From contig CAICTM010000147.1 in assembly GCA_903772945.1 (NCBI GenBank), positions 41,955 through 105,954 of the forward strand: a stretch of DNA of 64,000 nucleotides, written 5' to 3'. Within the stretch, counting starts at the first letter, position 1; each line of letters begins with the position of its first letter. The stretch comes from Seminavis robusta (Eukaryota; Bacillariophyta; Bacillariophyceae; Naviculales; Naviculaceae). Made by a program: the position numbers and the translations under genes. This document shows positions 23,360-31,916 of this stretch, piece after piece. The notes under the pieces were generated by a model, which saw nothing but the letters and a program-made list of their open reading frames with translations, did no database searches and had not been told where the DNA came from.

Positions 23360-23383
23360 TGTAATGCGTTTTCCTGCTTCTCC
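23360..23383 (-). repeat. Right terminal inverted repeat of Harbinger element
   Basis: The reverse complement begins GGAGAAGCAGGAAAACGC, and CAG follows outside at 23384-23386, copying the CAG at 19921-19923. Confidence 0.9.
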
Positions 23384-23386
23384 CAG

Positions 23387-24223
23387 TGGTAAACATGAGC
23401 ACCGTCAATCTGGATTTCTCCACCCCCCAAAACAGTACTCTGAGTATATGGGTGCTCAGTACCGGTACTCATGGCGGTACCCGATCAAGACTTAGTTCGA
23501 GAATTATGTCACCATTATTTATTTATTATTTGACCAGCATAGAGTCCGAGATTTGCAAATAAGAATGCCAGGGCTGTTTGACTGTGACTGTGTAATGTGT
23601 GTTCGCTTTTACAGCATTCTCATGACATTGTACGTACATGTAAAGCTATTCGAGTAGATAAAAGACTCCACTCTACCCAGCCAGCAATGTCACTCCGTAC
23701 AACTCAGTACTAGTAGAGCCTGTACTAGTACCAGTAGTCCGTAATAGCTTTTGTAATACTGTATATTAACTAGTACTAGTATGTCATAGTAGAAAGCCGA
23801 ACCCAGCACATTCTCCAGTCATTCCTTCTAAAAAACGTAAATCTCCCAAGAGTACGTTCTTCGAATTCGGGGAGCAGTTTGACCATTGTGTTTGACCATT
23901 TCACTCTTGACCATTGAGCTACCCAGGAAGGTTACGTTGTTGGGTTTTGGCCATCAGCTACCTGGTACCGTAAAAGACTCCGCGACTTCCCAACTTCCAA
24001 AATCGGTTAGTTTGACCACCATCAAACAAGATAGGACGCTGTGTGCTTGACTGGTTTCAAAGGATTGCGTCCAATCCGAATGCGGTACTACCAGCACTGA
24101 TCTGGGCCACCCCGCCACCCCGTCAAGTATTCCAAGCTCCCTCCTCTTCTCACAATTCTTTCCAAAGAAACTTTGCAAAGCAAAACCAAAGCAAGCTAAC
24201 ATCAAACAACAACAGCAGTCAAC
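23387..24223. other. Intergenic region
   Basis: No gene seen. It contains AGTACTAGT-type palindromes (23700-23790) and, just before the next start, a CAAACAACAACAGCAGTCAAC leader like that upstream of the paralogue at 29314. Confidence 0.4.
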
Positions 24224-24490
24224 ATGGGTTTCATCAAGAGCATTACCGGCAAGAAGATGTCTGACAAATCTTCCAAGTCCTCCAAGTCCAACAGCAGCAA
24301 ACAACAAGATGGGAGTTCGGATTCCTGGTCCAAGGAAGGCATGTCCTCTGCAGATGTGGCCATGCTGATTGGGGCCAAGACCAACGAACAGATTCTTATG
24401 GAGTTCATGGGTACGCCAGTGCGATACACGAACAATAAAAGAGTCCCAAGATCCGGCAAGGCATCATCATCCAGAAATGCTGCAGCATGA
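24224..24490 (+). CDS. Short Ser/Lys-rich protein: N-terminal-only paralogue of the SnoaL-like family
   Basis: An 88-residue frame starts MGFIKSITGKKMSDKSSKSS and continues GSSDSWSKEGMSSADVAMLI and TNEQILMEFMGTPVRYTNN before stopping at 24488-24490. The opening MGFxKxI...GKK and TNEQILMEFMGT match MGFMKKIFTGKK and TNEDIITEYMAT of the full-length gene at 25685. The whole SnoaL-like domain is missing. A near-identical partner lies at 29314-29574. Conservation between the two, with substitutions mostly conservative, argues they are small genes rather than random debris. Function unknown; the basic Ser-rich N-terminus could be a targeting or phosphorylation region. Confidence 0.65.
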   Translation: MGFIKSITGKKMSDKSSKSSKSNSSKQQDGSSDSWSKEGMSSADVAMLIGAKTNEQILMEFMGTPVRYTNNKRVPRSGKASSSRNAAA

Positions 24491-25684
24491 TGTACGGTAT
24501 GATCAAAGAGTCTCAAGATTCATTTTGAGGACGAGATCTACTCTCGCAACCTCAGTAGCAGCCAGGCAGAAGCTGGCTGGCTACATGTACAACATACGTT
24601 TTCTAAAGCTATAAATTCATTACTACATTCCTAAAGACTTTTTGCTTTCAGAAGTAAGGTACATAGTACTTTGAAAGCAGCAATGGATCAGTGGTTGCCA
24701 TTGGCACACCGGCTATGTTGGCTGAGAGGAGTGCCACCAGCCAAATCCCCCCTCTCCGGATCGAATAACAGGTGGGGGAGCAAAGTCTGGATCAGAGAGG
24801 AGACCAGCAGATCAAACAGGGGGGGGGGTCTGGATCAGATCAAACTTGGCGGAGAACTGGTACTCCGGTGGCAATTCCAGTGGCAGTTTCAGTGGCAGCT
24901 CCAGACACAGTGACCCATCGGAACTGGGCACTCATTTGACGAGCAGAACGCAACCACTTTATTAGACGTCGTTGACACCTTTTTAGTAGCTCCTTTAGTA
25001 CAGCACCAACATCAGCGAGCTACTATAACCCTGTAGCTAGTCGCTGACGGCAGAACGTAGAGCACAGAAGCTTCCCTTTGGGCAGTAACTCCAGCCATTT
25101 AGCCAGCCAGGCAGCAACCCCTCTTGGCACAACGACAAACTTCTGTTGAAGAAAGCCAACCCTATTAAATAACAGCATCCCCCGTAAGCCAATACCGCTA
25201 TCAGATTCATTTTGGGATCTGCAAATCTGGGCAGGGCAATTTCAAAGGGTTAAAAGACCTTCAGTCATTTCCAGCCCAAAGCAATAGGATCATTCGTCAT
25301 TCCAGTTCTTACGTTCTTTCTCGTACGAAGAGTCTCGCCATGAGATTCTTCAATTTTGCAATGTGCCCACTATGACTTATGTAGATCAAGGGTGGAGCAC
25401 GAATGCAAGACACAAACTTCTGGCTTTTAACCCTTATTTCGTTATTTCGACTCGCCATTGACCATTAATTTTTGACACCTCAGCTTCGATCTTCGATCTG
25501 GTCACACGGCACCATTTATTTTCCCGCCTGAATGCCTGAATGCTCGGGCGAAGAAACTCCACTCTGCCCTACCGGTAGCCAGACTTCTTGACTTCTTTCA
25601 TAATTTCTTGAATCATCTCTCAAACCCTTGAACAAGAACTCCAACACAGCACTATCAAAGCAGCAGCCAACAGCAAACAGCACC
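24491..25684. other. Intergenic region
   Basis: About 1.2 kb without a supported gene. A short G run (about 24819-24827) and TTATTTCG-type AT-rich patches near 25440 are the only notable features. Confidence 0.4.
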
Positions 25685-26335
25685 ATGGGTTTCATGAAAA
25701 AGATTTTCACTGGCAAGAAGTCTGACAAGGCCTCCAGCAAGTCCAATGGCAAAGGTGGGAATACAAAGACCAAAGAAGGCAGGAAATCCGAGCGGTCTTC
25801 CACTGACAACATGACAGTTGTGACAAGCTCTTCCAGTGCAAGTTTCAAGCAGCGAAAAGAAAGAAAGCCCAAGACCAATGAAGATATTATTACAGAATAC
25901 ATGGCCACCATCAACCGCCATGGTTCCGTGGAAGAGCTTGTTGATTACTTCACTTCTCCAGATGCCCCCCAAGTGTTTGAAGACGGGGTGGTCATGCCAG
26001 CAGCAGCGCTCATGGCAGAAATCCGAAAGGTGTACCTGGGCTTTGAAGACCTAAGGTTCAACTATGATTCTATCAAGGAAGTCAAACCAGGACAAGTGTT
26101 GTTGGAAGACCTCTGTGTCACTGGAACTCACACCAAAGACTTTGCATTTGCAAACTTCCCTGCGATCCCTCCTACTGGAAGGCATGTTGTGCTGGATCAG
26201 GAAAGGTTGTGGTTTACCATGAAGGATGGAAAGATTGAAAAGCAGGAGATCACTGCCCTTGGAAACTTGACAGGTCCACCTGGCATGTATGTTTCAGTTG
26301 GAGGCAAGTTGGAAATGCCTCCGTCAGAGGGTTAG
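25685..26335 (+). CDS. NTF2/SnoaL-like domain protein (full length)
   Basis: 216 residues, single exon. ATG 25685 lies in CACCATGGG, a good eukaryotic start context, and begins the family-specific MGFMKKIFTGKKSDKASSK. A basic Ser-rich N-terminus (about 1-65) precedes a SnoaL/NTF2-fold domain: TNEDIITEYMATINRHGSVE, the EIRKVYLGFEDLRFNYDSIK helix/strand region, GTHT followed by FANFPAIPPTGR, LWFTMKDGKIEKQEI, then ALGNLTGPPG and VSVGGKLEMPP. The GTH...PPTGR...DGKI order is the one seen in SnoaL-like polyketide-cyclase-fold proteins. Whether it is an enzyme or a binding protein is unknown. It is one of at least seven related sequences in this window. Confidence 0.8.
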   Translation: MGFMKKIFTGKKSDKASSKSNGKGGNTKTKEGRKSERSSTDNMTVVTSSSSASFKQRKERKPKTNEDIITEYMATINRHGSVEELVDYFTSPDAPQVFEDGVVMPAAALMAEIRKVYLGFEDLRFNYDSIKEVKPGQVLLEDLCVTGTHTKDFAFANFPAIPPTGRHVVLDQERLWFTMKDGKIEKQEITALGNLTGPPGMYVSVGGKLEMPPSEG

Positions 26336-27054
26336 GCAAACGAGTGCTGGAGGAGGGGTTTGAACTAACTACAGTAGATTAAAGATATTCAGGAATTGTT
26401 GGTAGGCTTTGCTTCTTTCTTACCGTGGGCGTATCGGTGCTGGAGGCTCTAGCTAGATAGCTTCCCCCGCTACTAGACCCACACCAACAAAGAACCCAGG
26501 CCAAAGCTTTTGCTCTCGCAACTACTACAGCGGAATAGGCGAATAATGATGCGTACCGTATACATCAGCATTCTTTGGCTAGCTAGAGTTCCTCCGAAAC
26601 ATGGCTGGAATCAGAAGCACAAGTCTTCGAACCATTGTTGTGAAAGGGTGCAAAGTTGTTCTTAGAAACCATGCTTCCTGCTTCCTGCGGCCACCTGAGT
26701 CCATTCATATCCAGCTTCCAGCCAAGCACCCAAAGCCGCCTTCGCAACCACCTACGTAACTTTGTAGATATATCTCTCGACGTTCCTGTTGTCATACTTG
26801 CACAGGGCTTAGAAGGCAGAACATGGCTTGCTGAAGCTCTTTTCAAGGAAGAAGGGAGTCAAAAGGTTGGCCACTGGCAGCAAAGTGGAAGAGAAAGCAT
26901 CTCAACGGCAACAGTAGCTGAGAGATCAAGAGTAGCGACAGGGCATCGACAGACGATGACCAGGTCAACAGAAATGTTGGTGGTTCCAAGAGCAAGAAGG
27001 AGAAGAAGATCAAACGCGCGGCCGCTGAGTGCATACCGGAACACATGTAGTGTC
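26336..27054. other. Spacer grading into a decayed SnoaL-like copy
   Basis: No intact gene. From about 26840 a Lys/Ser/Arg-rich stretch (including AGCAAGAAGGAGAAGAAG near 26990) looks like the decayed basic N-terminus of the relic that follows, but it has no open frame. Confidence 0.35.
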
Positions 27055-27475
27055 TATGGATCCAGTGGAGAAATACTCCAGTTCTATTCATCTCCTGATG
27101 TTGTAATCAAGGTGGAAGACGGAATCTCTGGGCTGCGTTGGTGACAGAATACGAAAGGTCTACCTTGGTTTTGAAGATCTCAGGTTCAACTAGCTACTAT
27201 GCGTCCATCAAGGAAATGCGCCCCAATGAGATTCTAGTTGAAGAAATGTGTGAGACGGGGACCCATACCGGCGCACCATGCCAATTTGCCAACTTTCCTC
27301 CATTTCCAAGCCCCGATATGCAGGTCCAGTTGGATCCAGGGCGAGTCTGGCTGGCTATACAATGAAGGATCGAAAGATTGTTGACCACAGGGAGTTGCAC
27401 CGGTAGCATTGGGAAACTTGACGGGGCCCCCAGGATTTTATCTTTCTGTAGGCGGAAAGCTGACCACCCACCTCC
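27055..27475 (+). pseudogene. Decayed NTF2/SnoaL-like family copy
   Basis: Recognisable blocks occur in changing frames: ILQFYSSPDVVIKVEDGISG near 27070-27130, RKVYLGFEDLRFN-like text near 27155-27195, and a four-base insertion creating a stop near 27192. SIKEMRPNEILVEEMCETGT and HTG follow (27208-27275), then FANFPPF, TMKDRKIVDH (about 27361-27390), ALGNLTGPPG-like text (27408-27432) and SVGGKL (about 27447-27465). Several frame changes and stops show it is dead. Order and spacing match the intact gene 1.4 kb upstream, so this is a tandem duplicate in decay. Confidence 0.85.
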
Positions 27476-29313
27476 ACTCAGTGGTGCTTTAACCTTTTTA
27501 AGAGCTATGTCGAGCATATTTGTATTTCGTACCGACGCAGTCGTCCCTCCACTGCCTCCGGGCCTCTGGTCTCGGAACCACGATAGCAACGTCCGAGAAC
27601 GATAGTCGCGTGGCACGTTGTACAAGCCCGCTAGCAAGACAACGAAACCTATGGTCTCGCGGCGCTGAACTGCGGCAGCAAACTCTCACAGCTTTGGAGA
27701 TCTAGCAAGACAAGAACGGAGCAAGCAGCAGGGAACCAAGCGATTGATTCTATTCTATTCAGCCTGTAAAGCTGTTTCAACAGCCCGTGGTACCGTAGAG
27801 AAACCACCAAGGTTCGGGATGCTTCCAGGTAAATAGAATATCAGCTCATCCAGTCCTTCTCGCTGGCTCAGCAAGAGGATCCCATTCCCTTAAGCGGTTT
27901 TTTTGCAAGTCTGCGCCTGAAAATCGCTGACGAAGGCCCCAAAGAAATTTTGTTCTCGATTGATGAACGAGGAGGTTGTCACCGGTATGAATGCCACCGG
28001 TATAAGTATAAATGTGGTCTGCAGGCATCGAACCCAGATTCTTCGTATACTCGGGCTCGGCCAAGGGGACAGACCGGTGACTTTTGCAATTGGTATGCAA
28101 GAAGTATGTATGTCAGTGGAAAATGGAGTTACAGGAGTCGAGTCATACCGTACGAGTAGCCTTGGACGAGCTTTCAAGACATCGAAATCGGATCCACACG
28201 TTTTCAGTTAGATTAGCCATGCTTGATATTAGGATCACTTGCACCACGTGGCTGCTATTATGGAGCATCAATAGTCGTGTCGGCTGGAATAATCGTGGTG
28301 TCAAGCCACACACCTTCAGACTTTTTCATACAGAAAGTTGACCATGAAGACAAAGAAGGCTGAGGAATGACTGCTGGATTGGCTTGCCCAGTACAGGTAT
28401 GCCAATAAGTCAATGTACCTTGCAAAAGCCAATAAGTCAATAAAGGACCTTGCCAAAAGAGCTACATGCACCCGTACTCTAGGACACAGAGCAAATCATC
28501 TGACCTCTTCTGTATTTGTGAGTAGGCAGATATACAGTGTTAAAGCAAGGAAGAAAGCAGCAGCTCGTGGGTCGTCGCTAGTATCAGTGGGGCTTGAAGT
28601 TACAGCCAGTTTCAATCCTCTTAAAAGAGGCAAGGGACTCTATCTATTCTTTTCTTTCCTATGTCTTCAGCCGTCAAGTGATTGTATGCTCGCTGTTCGG
28701 AAAAATCTCAGCTTTTACTGTAAGAAGCACTGTATATACAGTAGCTGTACAGTACACTGTACTGAGTACTGTAGCAGTACATGGTCTGAAGAAGAAGAGG
28801 AGCATTCTCTACGAGCCGATAAATATGTTCCTATTTCTTTCAGCTTTAGAATGACCTTTGATAGTTAAACTATGACTGGAAAGCAACAAAGAGAACTCGG
28901 TATTAGAAGTAAGTGTGTACGTCGTCCTTGTATATGATGCTCAGCGCAGTGGATTGCTGGTGGATGGATCTGGATGGATAGTATATCCGGCTTGAAGTCC
29001 GCAATAACTGTGTACCAGGTACTCAGGCGCTTCATCAACAATCTTTCTCGGTAGATAGAAAATCAAAACACTTTACTAGTGCTGAGTATCCTTTAGGCCG
29101 CAGTCCAAGATCAATAAAAGTTCCAGTCATCCATGGCTGGAACTGACCATTTCGTTTGGCAATTGGGGCTCTGTCCTCATCAGATTCGAAACAGTTTCGA
29201 TCTCCTCCGTTTTCAGAATATGCTCACAATCCTCTGTTTGGAAAGAAAGACTCAACAAAGCTTCCACTTACAATTCCTTTCAACTTTCAAAGAATCTCAC
29301 AGCAGCAGTCAAC
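27476..29313. other. Intergenic region
   Basis: About 1.8 kb with no supported gene. A dense set of TACAGTA/GTACTGTA palindromes lies at 28725-28785. The 5' leader of the next small gene ends in CAGCAGCAGTCAAC, shared with the gene at 24224. Confidence 0.4.
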
Positions 29314-29574
29314 ATGGGTTTCATGAAGAGTATCACCAACAAGAAGATGTCTGGCAAATCTTCCAAGTCCAACAGCAGCAAACAAGATGGGAGTTCCGAT
29401 TCATGGTCCAAGGGAGGTGTGTCCTCTGCAGAAGTGGCAATGCTGATTGGGGCCAAGACCAACGAACAGATTCTTATGGAATTCATGGGTACGCCAGTGC
29501 GATACACAAACAATAAAAGAGTCTCAAGATCAGGGATTGATCAAAGTAAAAAGGTATCATCCAGAGGTGCATGA
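29314..29574 (+). CDS. Short Ser/Lys-rich protein, second N-terminal-only SnoaL-family paralogue
   Basis: An 86-residue frame begins MGFMKSITNKKMSGKSSKSN and continues GSSDSWSKGGVSSAEVAMLI and TNEQILMEFMGTPVRYTNN, closely matching the gene at 24224-24490 along its length. The last 15-20 residues differ. Like its partner it ends where the SnoaL-like domain would start. The 5' leader is also conserved (AACAGCAGTCAACATGGGTT-like), suggesting the promoter was copied with the gene. Function unknown. A stable short product and a recent pseudogene pair are both possible. Confidence 0.65.
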   Translation: MGFMKSITNKKMSGKSSKSNSSKQDGSSDSWSKGGVSSAEVAMLIGAKTNEQILMEFMGTPVRYTNNKRVSRSGIDQSKKVSSRGA

Positions 29575-30315
29575 TGTATGATGTATGATATGATTTGGGC
29601 GAATGCAACCTGGAGTGGTTTGATGAGATCGCCCTCACAACCTCAGTAGCAAGCAGTAGCTGGCTACATGTATATTACAAGTTTTATAAAGCTATAGGTC
29701 GATCCTTTTAAAATTCATTGATGCGCCCATATCATACACAGCACCTGAGGACCCCACCTGCATCGGCTCCTGTGAGCTTTAGGGACTGTTTGGAGTTTGG
29801 GAATTGGCATGATCCACTTGTCATGTGAAGTCTGTTGGAGGCACGTTGGACAAAGCCTTTGTCAGAGATGCAGTGATAAATTGCCTCGACTCAGTCAGAT
29901 TGGAATTGAGGGACATAGGCCTGAACTATGTTGGCTACACCGTAGTATGACTAATGATGCATTTTAGTTGTATATGACGGATTGTTCAATCCCTTTAGAA
30001 AAGTCGTAGTAAAGCTTCTGCTACCGGTAGCAAAGCTTTCGGTTTGCTTTTCTGTGGGAACAAGGGCTTGCAATCTCTTGGTCAAAGAACCCAACACTCT
30101 GTCAGGAGTGCAGCAGGTACATCCACTGGCGACAAAACCAACGACGAGTCATGCCATAGAAACAAAATGGCCAAAACGAAGAGGGGGGCACACTTGAGAA
30201 AGATGTTTACGACAAGGATGTCACTTTTTGATGTCTTCACTCCGTCTTCTGTTTTAGAATGCCTCAATGATCTCAGAGAGTCCAGCGATGTCTTATAACA
30301 TGAGCTTTTATTAAC
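29575..30315. other. Intergenic region
   Basis: No supported gene; it ends at the left inverted repeat of the Mutator-like element. Confidence 0.4.
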
Positions 30316-30337
30316 GAGAGACCCTGAAACGCACGCG
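30316..30337 (+). repeat. Left inverted repeat of MULE-like element
   Basis: 22 bp, pairing with the reverse complement of 31895-31916 with one mismatch. Confidence 0.8.
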
Positions 30338-30340
30338 ATG

Positions 30341-30412
30341 TTACACGTATAACTCGTATAACAGGTGTAACACGTCTTATGTGTGGAATACGTATAACAC
30401 GTATAACACGCG
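30341..30412. repeat. Left subterminal array of ACGTATAACAC-type units
   Basis: Five to six degenerate copies of a 10-12-bp unit (ACACGTATAAC, GTATAACAGGTGTAACACG, ATACGTATAACACGTATAAC). The units are near-palindromic (ACACGTGT, ATACGTAT). Confidence 0.7.
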
Positions 30413-30847
30413 CGCCAGCCAGCCACCGTGACGGTTCGAGTTTCGCAAAATGACTTGACTTCAACTCCAACTTCTCCACCACAAAGAACCACCATGACAA
30501 CAACCTCTCTTCTCTTGTTTGTTTGAAGGATACAAAGGTTTCTCTTGTTATTTGAAGATAGCACCATCATTGTGGGTAAGTAGGCAATGTGGTATGGCTT
30601 TGTTGAAGCCAAGAAGACTGTTCCTGTGGAAAGATAGAATGATTTCTCTTCATTCAACTCATTCTCCATTTTTCTGCCTCCACTCTCTTCCTCAGGCCCT
30701 GTACAGCCTTCAGGACCATTCTCTTTGCATTCATATACTTCTGAAGGCTCACTGACAAAGCCTGTGGAAGACCTGGCCTTGAATTCTACCATTGTCAACC
30801 ACTTTCTGTAGGGACCAGTACTGAACCCATGTAAGTACCTCAGCGCG

Positions 30848-30986
30848 CAACACGTGTTACGCGTGTTACGCGTGTAACACGTGTTATGGTGTAACACGTG
30901 TTATGGTGTAACACGTGCTATGCATGTAACGTGTATTATATGTATCACCCGTGTTATACGTATCTAGCGTGTAACACGTGTTACAG
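30848..30986. repeat. Internal array of TAACACGTGTTA palindromes
   Basis: GTGTAACACGTGTTAT recurs at close spacing, with TAACACGTGTTA perfect palindromes at about 30875, 30891 and 30971 plus variants (TTACGCGTGTTACGCGTGTA, GTGTTATACGTAT). Confidence 0.8.
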
Positions 30987-31707
30987 GTTCTTTAGGCATT
31001 GATCAGCTAGTGTAACGGCTTCTGTGCCAAGATGAGTACTTAACACTTTCACTTGTGCCTCTTCCAGTTGTACATGGCCACGATGAAGCTTGTTGCCTGT
31101 CTGGAACTTGGGTAGATACTGTCTGGAACTTGGGTAGATACCATCGTCTGTGTTCCTGGCTATATAGAACATTGAAAGAGAATGGACATTTGACACCCTC
31201 CCCCTCAACAGGAAGCTGAGTCTGGGTGGTTTTGCTGCTCTCCTTTTGGGACCTTTGTTTGTAAAAACGACTCCTTGGACAACATATGGTAATGTGATTC
31301 CGCCTCTTATCGAATCCCTTGTTTTTGATACGGAATCCAGTAGTCTTGCAAGAAAGTACAAAGTATGGCATCAAAACTTCTTTAATATGCGCCGAATCAC
31401 AAGATTGATACATCGAAGGTAGCCAATACACCGTCGATTTCTCCATTCGATAATTATCGAACCCCAGAGTATCTATAATGTTTATCTCCTTTGGTGTATC
31501 ATCAGTTAGTGAGGTTGCTACATTCACAATGATTGAAGCAGGAGTCCATTCTTCATCATTGATATTGTATCTAGCAACATGGGAGAGTTCAGATAGGTAA
31601 GAGTCCATTTTACTTGATAAGCTGTCAGGTATTATGGCCTGCAACAGTGCATCTTCCTCTCTGCCTCCCAAACACCTAGCAAAACACCTGGCAAAAAAAC
31701 TTAGCAA
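30984..31707 (-). pseudogene. Mutator-like transposase N-terminal fragment
   Basis: The reading frame from 31707 contains NHITICCPRSRFYKQ, then VKCPFSFNVLY, RRWYLPKFQ and, in another frame, NKLHRGH. This Cys/Cys/Trp/HxxH-like arrangement resembles the WRKY-GCM1/FAR1-type zinc domain at the start of Mutator transposases. A 22-bp tandem duplication (31097-31118 and 31119-31140, CTGTCTGGAACTTGGGTAGA...) shifts the frame just before the HRGH part. The catalytic domain is not present. The fragment stops at TAA close to the internal palindrome array. Confidence 0.65.
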
Positions 31708-31719
31708 AAATTCGTCACT

Positions 31720-31892
31720 ATGTATTATACGTAAAATACGTACAACACATAATACATGTAATACGTATAATATTTTTCCACTTGTGTTACCTGTGTTGTA
31801 CGTATGACTTGTCTAATACATATTAAAAAGGTTATATGTGTAATACGTATGATCTGTAGAATACATAGTGAAAATGTTATACGTATAATACA
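31720..31892. repeat. Right subterminal array of ACGTATAATAC-type units
   Basis: About ten degenerate units such as TATTATACGTAAAATACG, ATACGTATAATA, GTAATACGTATGAT and GTTATACGTATAATAC, an A/T-shifted version of the left array. Confidence 0.7.
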
Positions 31893-31894
31893 AC

Positions 31895-31916
31895 CGCGTG
31901 CGTTTCAGGGGCTCTC
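31895..31916 (-). repeat. Right inverted repeat of MULE-like element
   Basis: 22 bp, pairing with 30316-30337 with one mismatch. Confidence 0.8.

Larger units (their letters stand above)
19924..23383. mobile_element. Complete PIF/Harbinger DNA transposon
   Basis: A 3,460-bp element bounded by 24-bp terminal inverted repeats (19924-19947 and 23360-23383) that match at 23 of 24 positions. Outside them is a direct CAG on both sides (19921-19923 and 23384-23386), the 3-bp target duplication expected of this superfamily (CWG type). Inside are a DDE transposase on the plus strand and a divergently transcribed accessory gene on the minus strand, separated by about 0.96 kb that probably holds a bidirectional promoter. 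The near-identical ends and intact frames suggest recent, possibly still autonomous, activity. Confidence 0.9.
30316..31916. mobile_element. Decayed Mutator-like (MULE-type) element with palindromic subterminal arrays
   Basis: Two 22-bp inverted ends, GAGAGACCCTGAAACGCACG at 30316 and the reverse complement GAGAGCCCCTGAAACGCACG ending at 31916, match at 21 of 22 positions and bound about 1.6 kb. Next to each end are arrays of ACGTATAACAC-like units, and a third array lies inside. A minus-strand frame encodes a Mutator-type zinc-binding N-terminus. No 8-10-bp target duplication is visible, and the catalytic DDE part is absent, so the copy is non-autonomous. Superfamily assignment rests on the protein fragment and is an inference. 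Confidence 0.7.

Noticed and set aside
28010-28085. tRNA-like stretch (GGCATCGAACCC...)
   Set aside because: A T-arm-like GTTCGA complement is present, but no acceptor stem or anticodon arm pairs at the right spacing on either strand.
30082-30897. 271-codon minus-strand frame across the left part of the Mutator-like element
   Set aside because: Its Cys/Tyr/Thr-rich parts are translations of the palindromic arrays, and it crosses the element's left boundary, so it is unlikely to be a gene.
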